Positions 46,571 to 59,470 are shown, counted from the stretch's first letter. The stretch: DNA of 64,000 bases from Heligmosomoides polygyrus polygyrus (GCA_947396885.1 OX377201.1:26699923-26763922), one strand, 5' to 3'. Translations and numbers: made by a program. The notes: generated from the sequence alone by a model not told the origin.

Positions 46571-46760
46571 GGGCTGGTTCCCAGTTCGAGATTGCACACG
46601 GTCTCGGAAGACTCACATAAGCACGGTTTCTGGTTTCTCTCGCGTCAGCGAAGGAGAGAGAGAGCAGGGGGCTAGGCAAGCGAAGGAACTGCGGGGTATG
46701 GCTGATCTAATTTATTCGTGTTAAGATACCCTGCCGGTGTGTATCGGGCACCAGCCCACC
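46571..46760. repeat. Dispersed 160-bp repeat, copy 2
   Basis: Same orientation as 41714-41868 and interrupted by an extra GAGAGAGAGAGC-containing stretch. Ends GTATCGGGCACCAGCCCAC. Confidence 0.7.
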
Positions 46761-47276
46761 TAATACCTATATTCAATTTTCAAAAGCTGTTACTTCAGGC
46801 GCCTTTCAAAGGACTGTATTCTACATATGTGGTGGCAACGGCGCAGAATTATTTGCACGACCACATCTACACCCTATGCCTATATCAATACTGTTTAAAT
46901 ATTCTCATTATTGTAACGGCCATACTATCCATTTACAGTGACTGTGTTGTCGGTATACCTACATACACAGATATTTACTTCCAACATAGCGCACAACTCT
47001 GTGTAATAAATAAATTACATTCGACTCACTCAGATCTATACCGCCTACGAGGACCAGTGTCGTCTTCACGAAAGACGCAACAGACACAAAGAAAGCCAGA
47101 CCTGAAGTCCTAATAATTCTGCTTAAGCGGCTTCTGCGATCCTATACACGGACCGGTGTTTCATCAATATAAAACCAAATTCTGCACACAGGCCGCGGGA
47201 CATCCTATAGCATAAACCGTTAACTATAGAAACAAGATAAGACTTGAACCTCATCTCCGTTTCCGAATACTATCTG

Positions 47277-47440
47277 GGGCCGGATTCATCAACGACTTAC
47301 AGCGATTTAACAGAAAAAATTACAGCCGAAATCCCTGATAGCGCGACTTATCAAGCGATATGGTGAGCGATAAGCCGCATTGAGTTTTCCGCTGTGAATT
47401 CTCCGTTAAAGTTATGTAAGTCGTTGATGAATTCGGCCCC
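47277..47440. mobile_element. MITE, CATCAACGACTTACAG family, copy 3 (complete)
   Basis: Terminal inverted repeats GGGGCCGGATTCATCAACGA and the complement of GGGGCCGAATTCATCAACGA; 164 bp; AAATCCCTGATAGCGCGACT inside. Best-defined copy of the family. Confidence 0.85.
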
Positions 47441-47444
47441 TGGT

Positions 47445-49080
47445 CGCTTGCTAAGGTATTTATCGGCAGTGCTACATCGACGGCTGCAGTGCTGCGCATT
47501 GGTCAGTAAGGGGAAGAGCGATAAGATAAGCTTAGAGGCGATTATTACAGTGCAATCACTACGTTACGGCACCGGGAGCTTGCCGTTATTATTACACGGT
47601 TAATTGCTTGCAGGGAAAGCTACGTCTCAGCTATACAGTCCAGCATATTGCCTAAGGTTAGTTTAAAGTCAAATCGTCGGTGACTGAACATGAAGAGCAA
47701 TATGAAGTGTGGTACATGTAATGGAATCATGTAGTTATCGAGTGCACAACCGGGTAACATACCTCGTGCTAGTGAGGGAATGCAGAGGCTCTGAGCTTCC
47801 TCGAAGCTCAATGATGAAAGACGCTGTCGCTTGGGCCAAGTAATCAAAAACTAAGTAGGTCGGACATGTAGCGCGCCTCGAAGACACCTACTGGATGGCA
47901 GCCGCCATTGACTGATTGCCAGGAAATCTTCATAGGGTCCTGAACGAGAGGGCTGAGAGTGCCCTAGCGCAGGGGGAACGCTTGGGAAGTGGCCAATAAA
48001 CCTGCGAAAATATGAAAGAGCTCTAACAGGCCTCAGGATATTGGTTCGACATTCACAAAGGAAGGAGAATGAGAAAATACGCATAATTAGTAAGTACTCA
48101 TCGCCACGTTGAGGATAGTGTAAGGCCTGCTTATACTGCAATCGCCGCGCGGCGCGCCACAATGAGAATCACCAACATCGCGCGGCCTAATCAATACTGG
48201 TGGCTCCCATTGAGGAGTGCTTAGTGTGCACGAGACGCAATGAAATGACAAGCTTCCGTATCGATTCATCGCGTCGCGCGTCTCGCACACACTAAACTCT
48301 CCCCTATGCCGCGCTGCGCGGGGAATGGAGTTCAAACGGGGCATAATTCCTTGAAAGGCTTCCAGATGCTTATAAGATAGGGTCCGTATGTCTGGAAAAC
48401 TGGTGGATACTCGAGCAGGTGATAAGTGAGAAGAACACAGCTACAACGGTTGCCTCAAGAACCACGGCTTGTTTCCGCAAAACAATATGGACGAGAGAAA
48501 CTGCAAAAATGGGAAAGAAACTGTTACACAGTATGCTGACGAAGTACGAAGCAGCGCTTCTTACGGTTCAAAGCATGAAGCACAGGATTCCATTCTCTTC
48601 ATTTGAGACTTATGTATATGGGGGATACGCGACAGTTTCTAAGGACACACGAACTCACGTAGCACTTCACGACCGCCCGAAACTGCTGATGCCGCCAGCT
48701 GTTATTAAAACCACATAGGAAGAATTGAATTCTGAACTAGACGCACAAGCCTCCACAAAGAGTTGAGGGAAAACATACGGGAAGCTAGCAATAATTCTCT
48801 AAGTCGGTCTCTCAGCGGAATCGGTAACGGCGCGGCTCAATACTTGCACATATACAACCGTTACCTTGTGGTCACTTAGAACCCACAAAGGAACAGGCAT
48901 GATTCCTCTCATGGTCAGTGAAAAAAACACGATGTGTGCGTAAAAATCGACTTCTTATTCAATATCGTCGTATTCCATGCGAAGATTTCATTCCTACATG
49001 ACCCGTGGATTGCCTATCAGATGGGAGTAAACCGGTGACTAGTCTACCAGCTACACCCTGAAGGTCCATCGGCAAGTAAA
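47445..49080. other. No gene recognised
   Basis: Open frames are short and overlapping on both strands; no exon signature or transposon protein identified. Confidence 0.35.
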
Positions 49081-49219
49081 GGCTCACACACTTCTGCGGC
49101 AACGCCGCTTGCCGCTATGGTTAAGGATAGGGCAGGGACGCCGCCGGCGGCGAGCTATGCATCCCAGCCCTGTGGTTAAGGATAGGGCGGCGGCGTTGCC
49201 GCAGAAGTATGTGGGGGCC
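49081..49219. mobile_element. GC-rich palindromic MITE-like element
   Basis: Ends GGCTCACACACTTCTGCGGC with AACGCCGC and GCGGCGTTGCCGCAGAAGTA with TGTGGGGGCC are inverted copies. A direct repeat TGGTTAAGGATAGGGC occurs twice inside (about 49118 and 49172). TAA-like flanks (GTAAA, CTTAAG) may be the target duplication. Confidence 0.65.
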
Positions 49220-52200
49220 TTAAGAAATGCATTCGATACACGCTCAAGCCTTCACTTATAACCAAAATCGCACCTCAACCTTGTTGCTTGTCTCTGGCAT
49301 CACTACCTTCACAGAGAACGGCGAATGTCGGCGCAAACAGCTGTTCCTCAGCCTCTTGAAATTTATTCCAACAAGATCTTTACACTGAACAAGTAGGTAA
49401 TATGAGACATGCCGCCGCTTTTTTGCTTCCGGGAGAACGAGAGACTTCTCGAACACAGTTTCTGCGTGCACACCGCAAACAACCATCTCAAGGAAGTGGC
49501 CCAAAGTTCAATCGAGTTCAACTGGCGCTGTACTTCTTACACACACAGTACACAGTAGGAACAATGAATCGTGAGAAACACCTTTTCTTGGGGTGTCAGC
49601 GCACGACGCCTCAGTTTTTTCTTCGGTGTGAGGCCGTGCCAGGTGTGATAATAAGGGCCTGTCAGCAGGCCAGATGCATTACTAGTCTCTACAACACGCG
49701 TTTCCACGGGCCACATGTATGACCTGCCCTTCAATACTATACTATACTATTTAATACCTTGCTAAATCGAATTAAATTGGCTAAAGTTCTTTGCCGAAAC
49801 AGGATAATTTGAAAATCATCCAATAAGGAACATCCCGAAACAATGTAGGACAGAAAGGAGAACAAAACCAAGAACAGTTATGCTCCAAGACTTCGACATG
49901 TCCTAGAATTAGTTACATATGAATAGACTCATCCTTAAAGAATGGCGGTAACTTTAACCCACTTTAAGAACGCCGGAATATTCCCCGTGTACGAGAAATC
50001 AAACACTAACAATCACAAATATATATGAGCAAATCATGCCATGCGTGGCTTGAACCATAAGAAAGAAAGCGAAATGACCCCAATAATTCCAAAAACTGTC
50101 ACAATGCCACCAGACCGGAAAGGAGTAAACTTCTCAAGTGACATCATTCCGTTTTCTTCAAAAGGTGACGAAGCGACCAACTTATAAACAACTTACGGGT
50201 CACATGAGCCCGATTTCAGTTGAGCATCACATTTTTACAGATGCCATGCATCTCCAGAGGGCATTACGGAAATCGAACGCAAACACTGCAAGGTCGATAG
50301 CTCGAATTGCCCCTCCGTAAAAACTGGCTTGATAGAACCTTAGACGGATGTTTTAAAAAGGAAGATTTCAAATAGAAGAGCACTTTCCATTTTCAGATCA
50401 ACTTTGGGAAAGTTATTCCGATAACGCTTGAAACTCTAACACCGCCGCTTTACTCTGCCTATAACTAATTCTGGTTTTGTAAAAAAAGGCGAATGAAACG
50501 ACTAGATGATTGGAATCATAATTAAGTACCAAAACGCGCACTAATCAATGTCTTGAAGTCATCATAGAAGGCAAATTCAGAGAGAGACACTGATACTTGC
50601 CGCATTAAATCTCCGTAAGACGTCTCCTACGCAACCTATAAACAGCAATGTTCTAGAGAACAACTTTATATCGTTTTCAGCTCAGATTTGACACTCCAAA
50701 GCAATCAAAACTCTTAAAATCGAATGATCATCTTCCAAATAGAAACGAGCGTATTCAGTATTAAGTCAGACACTCTCCAAGTAGATCAAGATAAACATTT
50801 TCCTTGGAAAATCTAGCACGACTTTCTTCAAGAATTTATAACTCAACTGTGGCAAACAGTGCAATTACTGCTTGAAAGTTTATAACGCTTTTATTTTTAT
50901 AAAAAATAAAGTTTTGAAGCCTATTTTAATTGTATTAAAGCAGCAGTTTTTGAGTGCACTAAAAAATAGTCGGCTTAAACTGGAAATCATTCAAATATGA
51001 AAACCTGTGGAAGGTTGCTCAACAAGCGAACAGTATCGATAGGACAACTATTATCGACCGATTTTATAGATTTTTGGTCAGAGCCGACCGCTCGAGGTTC
51101 ATATGACGCAAACGTGCTTGCCGATCGAGGAACTGCTATGATTAGGAGGTTCGTTGAGTTGCAATTGCCCACACCAGCAATGGGGAGCGTGGTCAGAGTG
51201 TAGAGCATTTTGGACAGTGGTGGTTGCTCCATAATGCTTCCGGCTACTATGAATACGTATTCGGGCGAAGCAACTGCTGTAGGGCACATCACTCGCCCAT
51301 CCTTCCCATAAGGCTTGGTTCAGGTTCTGCAGCCCAGAAAGGATTGATGGATTGGTTGGTATCGATCGCATGTGGGTACGGTCGACGTGCGGGTCTCAGG
51401 GAGGTCGTCCAAGTGGATTATATACAGGCATTCTCAATTCAGACCGAAATCAGACAAAATTTATTCTTGCGATGCGAAAAGTCAAAAAGCAGTATGATTG
51501 CTTACACAGTGCGAACACATTCGTAGGACTGTGTTAGCTGCATCAAATAACGCGCTCCAGACCAGATTCCAACCAGATTCACTGCTTGTCCGTCTACTAC
51601 GATAGTCGTTACACACCAACGCTGTCTGGCAATCACTAATGCAAAGTCACCGATATCTTCACGACGGTTTATCAGCACTCGTCATGATAATAGTATTAGC
51701 CGGTTGCTGATATCACCAAGGAACTGACCAAAGGTTGAAGCCTTTTCACAGCAAATTTGTCAATTTGTGGGCAGAAGTTAAATGCACCCGCAGAACGGAA
51801 TGACGTGTAACGCGCAGCGGAACTCTGCCTTGCCTCTGTATCTGACCTATAAGTGACTTCTGAGGCCATAAAGAACGCAGTGTCTTAGCTCCCTCCACAA
51901 GTCAACTACTATTTCTCACCTTAGAGATATAAACAAATGCTTGGCTCGCGACTGCAGCTTAGAACCGATATTTCTGATCGGAAGAGGAAGCCACCCTCTG
52001 CCTGTTTAGTCAAATTCGCCATACTAGTCTTATAGTGTAACAAACAAACCCGTTCTCAAACGTAGAGCTTGGTCAAGGTCCTCCTGCCCAATCAGGGGAC
52101 AGGTAGGTCCGTTCTCCCGATCAAAGTTCCGAATGTTCACAAACCGGCTTTTCAAGGCCTCTCCATCGCTACTTCATGTTTCCTCCCTAACATCGAGTCA

Positions 52201-53579
52201 CGTGAACTCGATGCTGTGCCCCGACAACACATCGATCTCCGAAACTCTAAAGCGTCGGAATAAAGGCTAGCCGCCCGACTCGAGCGCTAAGAGTAAAGTA
52301 CAGAAAGAAGCAAAAGACGCAATGAAGTGGAATCATCTCAGGGATTCAGGCCAGTCTGGAGGAAGAGCCTAAGCCTCTTCTTACCCTCAACGGCTTTGCT
52401 GTCTGCTGCAGACTCGCAAAGAGGAAAAACCGGTGAATGACGTTGAGAATAACGCCGCCCAAACAAGAAAACCGCTGGAACACGGGTAAGGCTCAGCAAA
52501 TAGCAGGAAATCGATGCAACCGCGGGCCGGCTCGGGTATCTAGACGGAGAGAACGCTCTGAAAACCAGAAGTGAACACCAGTATGAAAGGAGGACGACAA
52601 AACGCGGCTGACAAGACAGAACGCAGCCTGGAAATGAGAAGACGCTCAGGTAAGCTCAGGATCCAAGAAATCAAACCACTGAAACAGATTGGGCATCGGA
52701 AAACAAACATCGCCTAGGCAGAGCTATACCTGCCGTGTTCTGCACACGACAGGTCTTCGTCGAGAGGACGCACAGAGTGAAGGAACCGTCGAAGCGTCTC
52801 GAACTGGGATGACTCAACCGCTCATCCATGTCGATTCTGCGGAACAGAAGGGCAAAGAAAACAAAATCGATGACTCAGTTCTTACCGAATCGCCCTAAGA
52901 TCGACGCGAAAACACACAGAGCAGTCCATTAAGACTATTATTAGAAAGGTATATAGAAACTCCATGGCAAACCGCTGGTACACTAGCGATCCAGGGAGTA
53001 AATGGAACCGTGACACAAACAAGAACAATGCCTCACGCCGCATAAGCCCGAATACTGCCCTGCTGATTTCAGTTTCTTCAACCACTGCATACTATAGAGC
53101 TCGGCTCCCTTTTCGATCTAAGTAGGATGTGAAGTCAATCGTAGGCCCCAGCGAATGCACAGAGCGAACTGCCACTAAGTGTCACCTGAGTCTCTCAGAC
53201 TGAAGACATAAAAGATCGAATTAAACTACAGCCAGTCCAATGCGAAAGTTTGTGGGACGCTGATGGAACGTGAATGCGCTGAGCAAATACAGCCGGCATC
53301 AAGAATCACAGCCTTCCGCCGCCCTCCGATAGGCCTACGCGTAAACAGAAGTGCACAGCGGAGTTTCAGCCGTCTCCGCCACGTCTGAAGCTATTATACG
53401 TCTGCGGCGCGGTGGCCACCAAACGAACACAGCACTGAGATCAAATTACGCCGGGGAACCTCGATGGGTGTCTGGCGAAACTTCTTAGCACCTTACCCAT
53501 AGCCTCCCGAGTGGTCTACCTCTCTGGGAAGAGATGACGTTACTGGAATGTTGCACAATACGCTTCCTTAAATAGCTAG
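49220..53579. other. No gene recognised; one diverged MITE
   Basis: 50680-50985 is AT-rich and resembles a degraded half of the TTGGACAC MITE family (GACACTCTCCAAGTAG, TTTTCCTTGGAAAATCTAGC). Otherwise no exon, domain or named repeat was found. Open frames around 51000-51400 overlap on both strands and lack convincing codon structure. Confidence 0.35.
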
Positions 53580-54254
53580 TTGTTTCGCTACGCCAATGAT
53601 CAACGAGATGACTATCACATTACGCCGCTGCTCTCGTTTACCTCCCCCTCTCAGGCACTCGATCAGGCCCGTCGAAAACACGTAGTGCATCTGCTCGAAT
53701 TCAGCATAATCTCATTTATCGAGGGGAACAACAACGTCGACAAGCTTGAGAGCGCTTGCCCCATAGGAAACGAAGAAACAGCTCCGATGACGACATCGCA
53801 CGGCCTCACAATCAAAGACGACAAGAAGTGGGCGAAACTGTGTCGGGAGGCTTTCATCTACGCACAAGGGAGTCATCCCTGCGCACGTGAACGGGAGAAC
53901 GACTGTGGTGTGGGGCATTTTGTGAGTTCAGAAACCTGGCTGGAGGAGATGTGTGGCCGTCGATGCAATCTTCAGGCTTGTCTGGCGCAGCCTCAGTTCC
54001 AAAAACGGGAGCTGCTGACTCGCCGGAAAGTCTACCTGCTGCTGGCATACCTAACGGGCACCTCTTACAATGACCAGAAAAGCACCATGTTTGACTGCTC
54101 AAAGTACCCAACGACAAGATGGCTTAATATAGAAGAAAATCTTTTACCGATTTCACGTGAAACATCGAGGCGAAAAAATGTACGTTTCTATGTAAGTATA
54201 GCCGGTCGATCTCTCGCTCACGCTACGCACTCCACTTCTTCAAGGGATCATTGA
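53580..54254 (+). CDS. Unexplained 224-codon open frame
   Basis: The longest open frame in the second half of the window. No ATG at its upstream edge; the first in-frame ATG is well inside, at the codon in APMTTSHGL. Residues include VVHLLEFSIISFIEG, ENDCGVGHFVSSETWLEE, CGRRCNLQACLAQPQ and RKVYLLLAYLTGTSYNDQKS. Cysteine pairs followed by a hydrophobic helix faintly recall the N-terminal region of IS1016/Merlin-type transposases, but no catalytic block follows and the match is weak. Could be an exon, a transposon relic or chance. The downstream edge runs into a SINE. Confidence 0.3.
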   Translation: MFRYANDQRDDYHITPLLSFTSPSQALDQARRKHVVHLLEFSIISFIEGNNNVDKLESACPIGNEETAPMTTSHGLTIKDDKKWAKLCREAFIYAQGSHPCARERENDCGVGHFVSSETWLEEMCGRRCNLQACLAQPQFQKRELLTRRKVYLLLAYLTGTSYNDQKSTMFDCSKYPTTRWLNIEENLLPISRETSRRKNVRFYVSIAGRSLAHATHSTSSRDH

Positions 54255-54475
54255 GACAATTTGAAGACGTACAGGGCCTAAACAACAGTTTATGGTGATG
54301 GGTCAATGGACAGGTCAGTGAATTACCATACCCATACTTTTATGGTACCAACCTCTCGACTCAGGAGGGATGGAGGGTTTAACTGACCTGAGCAAAGCAT
54401 GAGCCAAATCACTTGAGCTACATCTCTCGTTTGCACTACACGCCCAAGCATCAAAGACGGAATGGGTCTAAGCAA
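54195..54475 (-). mobile_element. tRNA-derived SINE family 1, diverged copy
   Basis: CACTCCACTTCTTCAAGGGA, GGACAGGTCAGTGAATTACC, TATGGTACCAACCTCTCGAC and GGAGGGATGGAGGGTTTAAC align in order with the copy at 44297-44583, with much divergence. Confidence 0.45.
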
Positions 54476-55233
54476 AATATGGACGCGAAAGAGAAGCTTA
54501 AACAAGCACTACACTCCTCTCAGGGATCTATTACACTATTATGAATGATTTATACTCCACTTGTTTGGGGCGTGGCTTTATGAAAAATGACAAACCCTGT
54601 CAAGTCAATATTGGTAGCCTTTATAACGCCGTTACGCCCGAAGTGAAAATACTGCCTTTGTTAGGACAATAAACTAAACAGGTGAGGTGTGGGAGAGTGA
54701 GGTGCACATGTGTCTTAAAGTCTACAACTTCAATCACACCTCCGCGTCACAGTGCTAAATAACTTGAACAAACACAACATTTGGCTGAAAACAGCGCGAA
54801 AATTCTTTTGTCTTGAACGATTCTTTATAATCATTTCAAGTGGTCACTCCAGGATAGAATGTGCTCTTTTCGCACCTTTTCCAAAATCCCCTCGCAACGC
54901 TTACGCTCCATTGTAAACTGGATACCAGTAACCTCTTCAAGAACTGTAGTTCCTAATCCACGTTAGAAAAAACACTTCTTCGCTAGGAGCTTTGGCATCA
55001 CAGGGGAAATAGTGACATCAATAAAATCAGAATGCGAAAAGACGCGAAGAATAGCAAACTGTGTTCTTGTTTAAAGAAAGGTTCTGGTGCTATTCCCTTA
55101 CAAGACGTCCAACAGGTCCAACTCCGCTTGTTTGCTACCCTAGCCTAGGTGGAAACAGAAGAAACACAAATTTTTGAAAAATCACGGAAAACACACAAAT
55201 TCTTTTTTCACAAAATCATTCACAAAAATTTCT

Positions 55234-55277
55234 TTAACGGAGTGCACTGCACAGCTTTTAGCAGTGCACTCCGTTAA
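55234..55277. repeat. 17-bp perfect inverted repeat
   Basis: Arms TTAACGGAGTGCACTGC (55234-55250) and its exact complement (55261-55277) with a 10-nt loop. Could be a very short MITE or a structured RNA; no support for either. Confidence 0.8.
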
Positions 55278-55569
55278 GACCTATTGATTCTTGAGTCCTC
55301 CAGAAGCGTTCCGCACGACAGCTTCTTAACTTACGAAATAATACACCGGCGCTGGAAAGGAGTAGTCAAGTATGGACAAAAACTGTGTCAACGTTGCAGA
55401 AAAAGCTATCTGAGTCCATTGGTTGTCAACGTAAAGAGCATCCTTAATAGCACTTGAGAAATCCTATGCATTAGAGGCAACCAGTTTGGAACAAGGTCAT
55501 GAACGAAGCGACTCACTCCTCAAACAGAAACTAATGGCCGGGCATGGGTTGCTTCGTCGACTAAATGAT

Positions 55570-55616
55570 ACATCTCGTTCCACTCTACGATCTTATCGTA
55601 GAGTGGGATGAGATGT
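55570..55616. repeat. 22-bp inverted repeat
   Basis: ACATCTCGTTCCACTCTACG plus AT, three-nt loop CTT, then the complement with one mismatch. Confidence 0.8.
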
Positions 55617-56839
55617 AAGGCTTATCGAAGCGCTTGGCGGAAGTTTTTAACGAGATGCACTTTCTGCACTGGTGAACCACAGAATAGATGTAATGGTTGT
55701 GTGACTGTGACAAAAGGAAATAAAAACACAGCAAGTACTAAAGAAGGCACTTACATCAACGTACTAGCTGCGAAGCCACTGAGTATTCTGACAGGAAATT
55801 CCTTACCTTTTCGAAGCCGATTCCGAGGAACATTAATCACTCATATTAAAAACTCTACAAAGGAATATTTTAAACAAAATAACCGCCGTGCAAGCACTCC
55901 GTGCCTTATAGGAAATAGATATGTTATTACACGTCAGCAAGGAATCGTTTGCTGCACATTCACAACGCTCTAATCTGTCGTTACCAAAGAAACCAACACA
56001 ATCAAAACACGCGCATACTGCGAACGAATTCATGCTTTATAAATGTGATGCAGGTTGTTCTACAAGAGGAGAGTTGCAGACGAAGCGAAATGATGCAGAG
56101 GACCGATAACATAGGAGGAACTCAAGGCGGAAGTAAAACCAAGCGACAGACTCATCTTGTTGTTGACTAAAGTGCGAACTCACCGCTCCGCTCAAGCAGC
56201 AACAACCAATTCCAACATTCAGAGAACGCGCTTCCACTTACGCACAAAACAAAGCCTTCAGGTCAAGAAATGCAAGCTCCGATCCCCTAGTTTTTAATCA
56301 CTTGTGACCCCACAAAGAGTAGTTTCGACTGCCAGTAAAGCGTTGGCAATCGGCTAGCCAATGGGCATGTGACGGGTGGAAGGTATATTAACATTGAGAG
56401 CCTCATCCTTATAGCCAGACGGATAATTCGCGCTGCCTTTAAGTGCCCCACATCTCTCGCCTAATGACGTCGGAGCGAATTCAAGTTTACGGAGGTATTC
56501 CATCCTTTACCATAGTGTACTTTGTTCCACGAACGTTTCTATATGAGCAAATTATGCCCATCCTTTACCATAGCGGCGAGTAATGAGCAATTGCTCAACA
56601 GGGAAACATTTTTGGAATCTCAGGCGACCACGTTTCCGACGACAAGATTTCTCACAGGGCAGTGAAGGAATAACATTAGGCACGCCATTCTTCAAGGACG
56701 AATTCGCAGTCACTGCAGCAGCCGCAGGGTATTCATAGGCAGCGCAGCATCGATCGAGCTGACATTACTAACGAGGAAGTCCGACGCAGCATACTTCCTT
56801 TCCACGCTGGCTCAACATCGGAAACGAAAGTTGATATGA

Positions 56840-57140
56840 AGGATAAAAATGACAAAGGACGGCGTTACTCGATCCCTTTTGGGATGCGCCAGCGCATTCT
56901 AATTCTACAGATGTCGTGGAGGCGATATGAGTGCGTATTTGGCCATACAATGACTTGCGGTGGCCATCCGATGAACAAGTCAGCGCCTTGTCCTTCCAAG
57001 ACACGTCTGGTACGAATTCACCGACTCCGGAGGGATGGAAGGCTTGGTTAGCCTGGGCGGAAAATCCGAACCAGGAACCTGGTATCGGGTGCACGCGACC
57101 GTCGGCGCCTCCTCCGGCTGCGCTACACGCGCCACTAAAG
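56840..57140 (-). mobile_element. tRNA-derived SINE family 1, complete copy
   Basis: GGACGGCGTTACTCGATCCC, ATGACTTGCGGTGGCCATCC, ACACGTCTGGTACGAATTCA, AATCCGAACCAGGAACCTGG and GGCTGCGCTACACGCGCCAC. Very close to the copy at 44297-44583; only a few differences over 280 bp, so the family was active recently. Confidence 0.8.
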
Positions 57141-58107
57141 TTGAGGGTACATTGATCAGCCACCCATCTTTGTACTTGGTTTTTGCGAAGGTGCCCCCCA
57201 GATCATGACATTTTCAACACAGCCTAGAACTAGAACCTGTTGACAGTCAACGACGGGAGCGACAGATAGCCCGGGAAAGGATACATATCATATCGATTTA
57301 TACCATGCGATGACTCTGCATTAATCGATTCGCATGCTTTGCACGAGAAACTCAGTCGCTTCTGTCGCGGACTAGGAAGCAGCTCTAAACGCCTGCTCTA
57401 GGCAGAGAACGATCTTATTGATCGAAGGAGCTCACAACTGGACGGACAGATGCACGTACAGACACACTGACTATTGTCCCGAGATATTCATTTATAGCGT
57501 CTTTGTTAAAGCTTACGGATTTTTTCAAGCAACTGCGAGTTGTAGCAGCAGTTAATGCGGTAAAACCATATGAATACAAACTAGCCGTGTGTGTATTGTA
57601 AAAGGACTTTAATACAGCAATCTAATAAGGGCAGAATAAATGATAGAGCAAACAGCAAGAGATAAAACGCAGATTAAAGAAGTAACAGAATGAGGCGTAG
57701 GATAGAAAGGTGTAAACCAACTCAATATGAAAGGATCAACTGCTTTAGTTTTCACTCAACACTACTCTCACCTTATGTAGGGCCCATACATCAACAAAAG
57801 GATCCCACAATGACGGAACCATCGATGTGGATGCAGCTATGCAAGGGATCAATATTGATGCACCTGCTGCTGCACCGCGTGGAAGCCGAAGTGATGTCCA
57901 CCTCATGGGACACACTAGATTCCATGTTAATCGACTAATCGCTAGGCAATATTCGATTCGTGCCTGCTTCGCGGCGACTTTTTGCGCCGAAACGTGATAT
58001 AATCGGGAGCAAGGAGTTAATCTCCTAGTACTAATCCATTCGCTGGGGACAGGTCGTGCTACGCGCACGGTACCATCTGACTTGGTCTGAAGGCATTATA
58101 TGTTGAC

Positions 58108-58430
58108 CAGCGTCCGTCGCCGGCTCCGCCGGCGACTGACGCTGGATGTGCGGGCCACGCCAGGCTTGCCGGCTTCGCCGGCTTCGGGTATGATGGGCCA
58201 CGCTGAGAACGGAGCCCAAACCTAGATGGGATTCCTTACTCACCCAGCGTCCGTCGCCGGCTCCGCCGGCGACTGACGCTGGATGTGCGGGCCACGCCAG
58301 GCTTGCCGGCTTCGCCGGCTTCGGGTATGGTGGGCCACGCTGAGAACGGAGCCCAAACCTAGATGGGATTGCTTACTCACCCAGCGTTGGTCGCCGGCTT
58401 CGCCGGCAACCAACGCTGGGTAAGGAAGCA
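58108..58430. repeat. GC-rich 137-bp tandem repeat with hairpins, 2.3 copies
   Basis: Units start with CAGCGTCCGTCGCCGGCTCC at 58108, 58245 and (diverged) 58382. Each begins with a palindrome CGTCGCCGGCTCCGCCGGCG that folds into a hairpin, and has a second small one at GCCGGCTTCGCCGGC. The third, partial unit (CCCAGCGTTGGTCGCCGGCT onwards) is itself a long perfect palindrome. The two full units are nearly identical. Confidence 0.93.
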
Positions 58431-59419
58431 TCCCTAGCGTCGAAGTCGAACACGTAGAAACGCACGCCTGCTACAGATTGATGCCTTGCTGCGCATCACT
58501 CACATCCCTCATCTCATCGCATACAAGAAAACGCCCACAGCACTCCTGCTTCGTCTGGAGTCGTGTTCACAACCTATTGCAGGTCATCAGGCCTAATCGA
58601 ATGCCTGACCGTTTCCGTTCAGCCGCCGTGCCTTATGCGACGACGTGTGACGATCTTCGGAACAGGTGACTTCGGACAAAAATACTGTCCTCCTCTGCAT
58701 ACAGTGCTAATGGAAATTGGTCAATGCACTGCAGAAAATTGGGACCTAGCGGCAAGACTTGGTTGAAAGCGTAGACGAACCATGCGTAGGTCCGACGAAC
58801 TTCCTTCGCTGAGCTATCCTGGTCCACCGCATAAAATTCGAGGACAGGTATAAATAGCTTAGTAACCCAGCCCGCGAAGTTAGTATGCATCAACGTGAAC
58901 AATTTCCAAATCAAAAAAAGCGCCTTCCAGATTAGGGTATTGATTGCCAGATCGAAGTGTGAGCTAAGGACGCAACACCCGCCCCGATAAATTTTAGCAA
59001 TAACGCCCAAGTGCAACAGTAACGATCTTGGAGGGAAGCAAAAGCGAAAGGTGGGCACATCGACGTCTTCCATCAGAGATCATGGGGTCTGAGTAGCGCC
59101 GCGTCGCAGACCTTTTCCGCAACGCTGCACGTGTTGTCTGAACCCGTCAGCGGCGGCTCGTCATAGCCGCGATGACGCCTTGCGAAACCTCATCCAGTGG
59201 GTGTTCTTTGGTGACCACCCGGCAGTGGCAGCGTCGTGATAGTCAACATCGGCGGTCATGGCTGCCTGCCATGCTGCCATGTTGTGGTGTTTACGGTTGG
59301 CGGCGGCGATACGACGAGCGGCTGGGTCTAGCGACGGATGTCGGCAGAATGTCGGCAGAAAGCGACAGAAGTCTCCCGTCAGTGATTCATGCCTCTCTGC
59401 TTTATATAATAGGACTATC

Positions 59420-59470
59420 GGGTGCACGCGACCGTCGGCGCCTCCTCCGACTCTGCTACGCGCGCCCGTG
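59420..59470 (-). mobile_element. tRNA-derived SINE family 1, head fragment
   Basis: GGGTGCACGCGACCGTCGGC, then GCCTCCTCCGACTCTGCTAC, the tRNA-like head only. Confidence 0.5.

Larger units (their letters stand above)
54480..56835. other. No gene recognised; two hairpins
   Basis: Two strong hairpins: 17-bp arms TTAACGGAGTGCACTGC at 55234-55250 and 55261-55277, and about 22-bp arms (ACATCTCGTTCCACTCTACG) at 55570-55591 and 55595-55616 with one mismatch. Nothing else identified. Confidence 0.4.

Noticed and set aside
57690..58068. Coding region around DGTIDVDAAMQGINIDAPAA
   Set aside because: One frame looks protein-like for about 80 codons, but there is no recognisable domain and equally long frames exist on the other strand.
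58633..59073. DnaJ-like exon (EFYAVDQDSSAKEVRRTYAWF on the minus strand)
   Set aside because: The resemblance to a J-domain start is short, the HPD motif is absent and no splice sites frame it. Probably chance.
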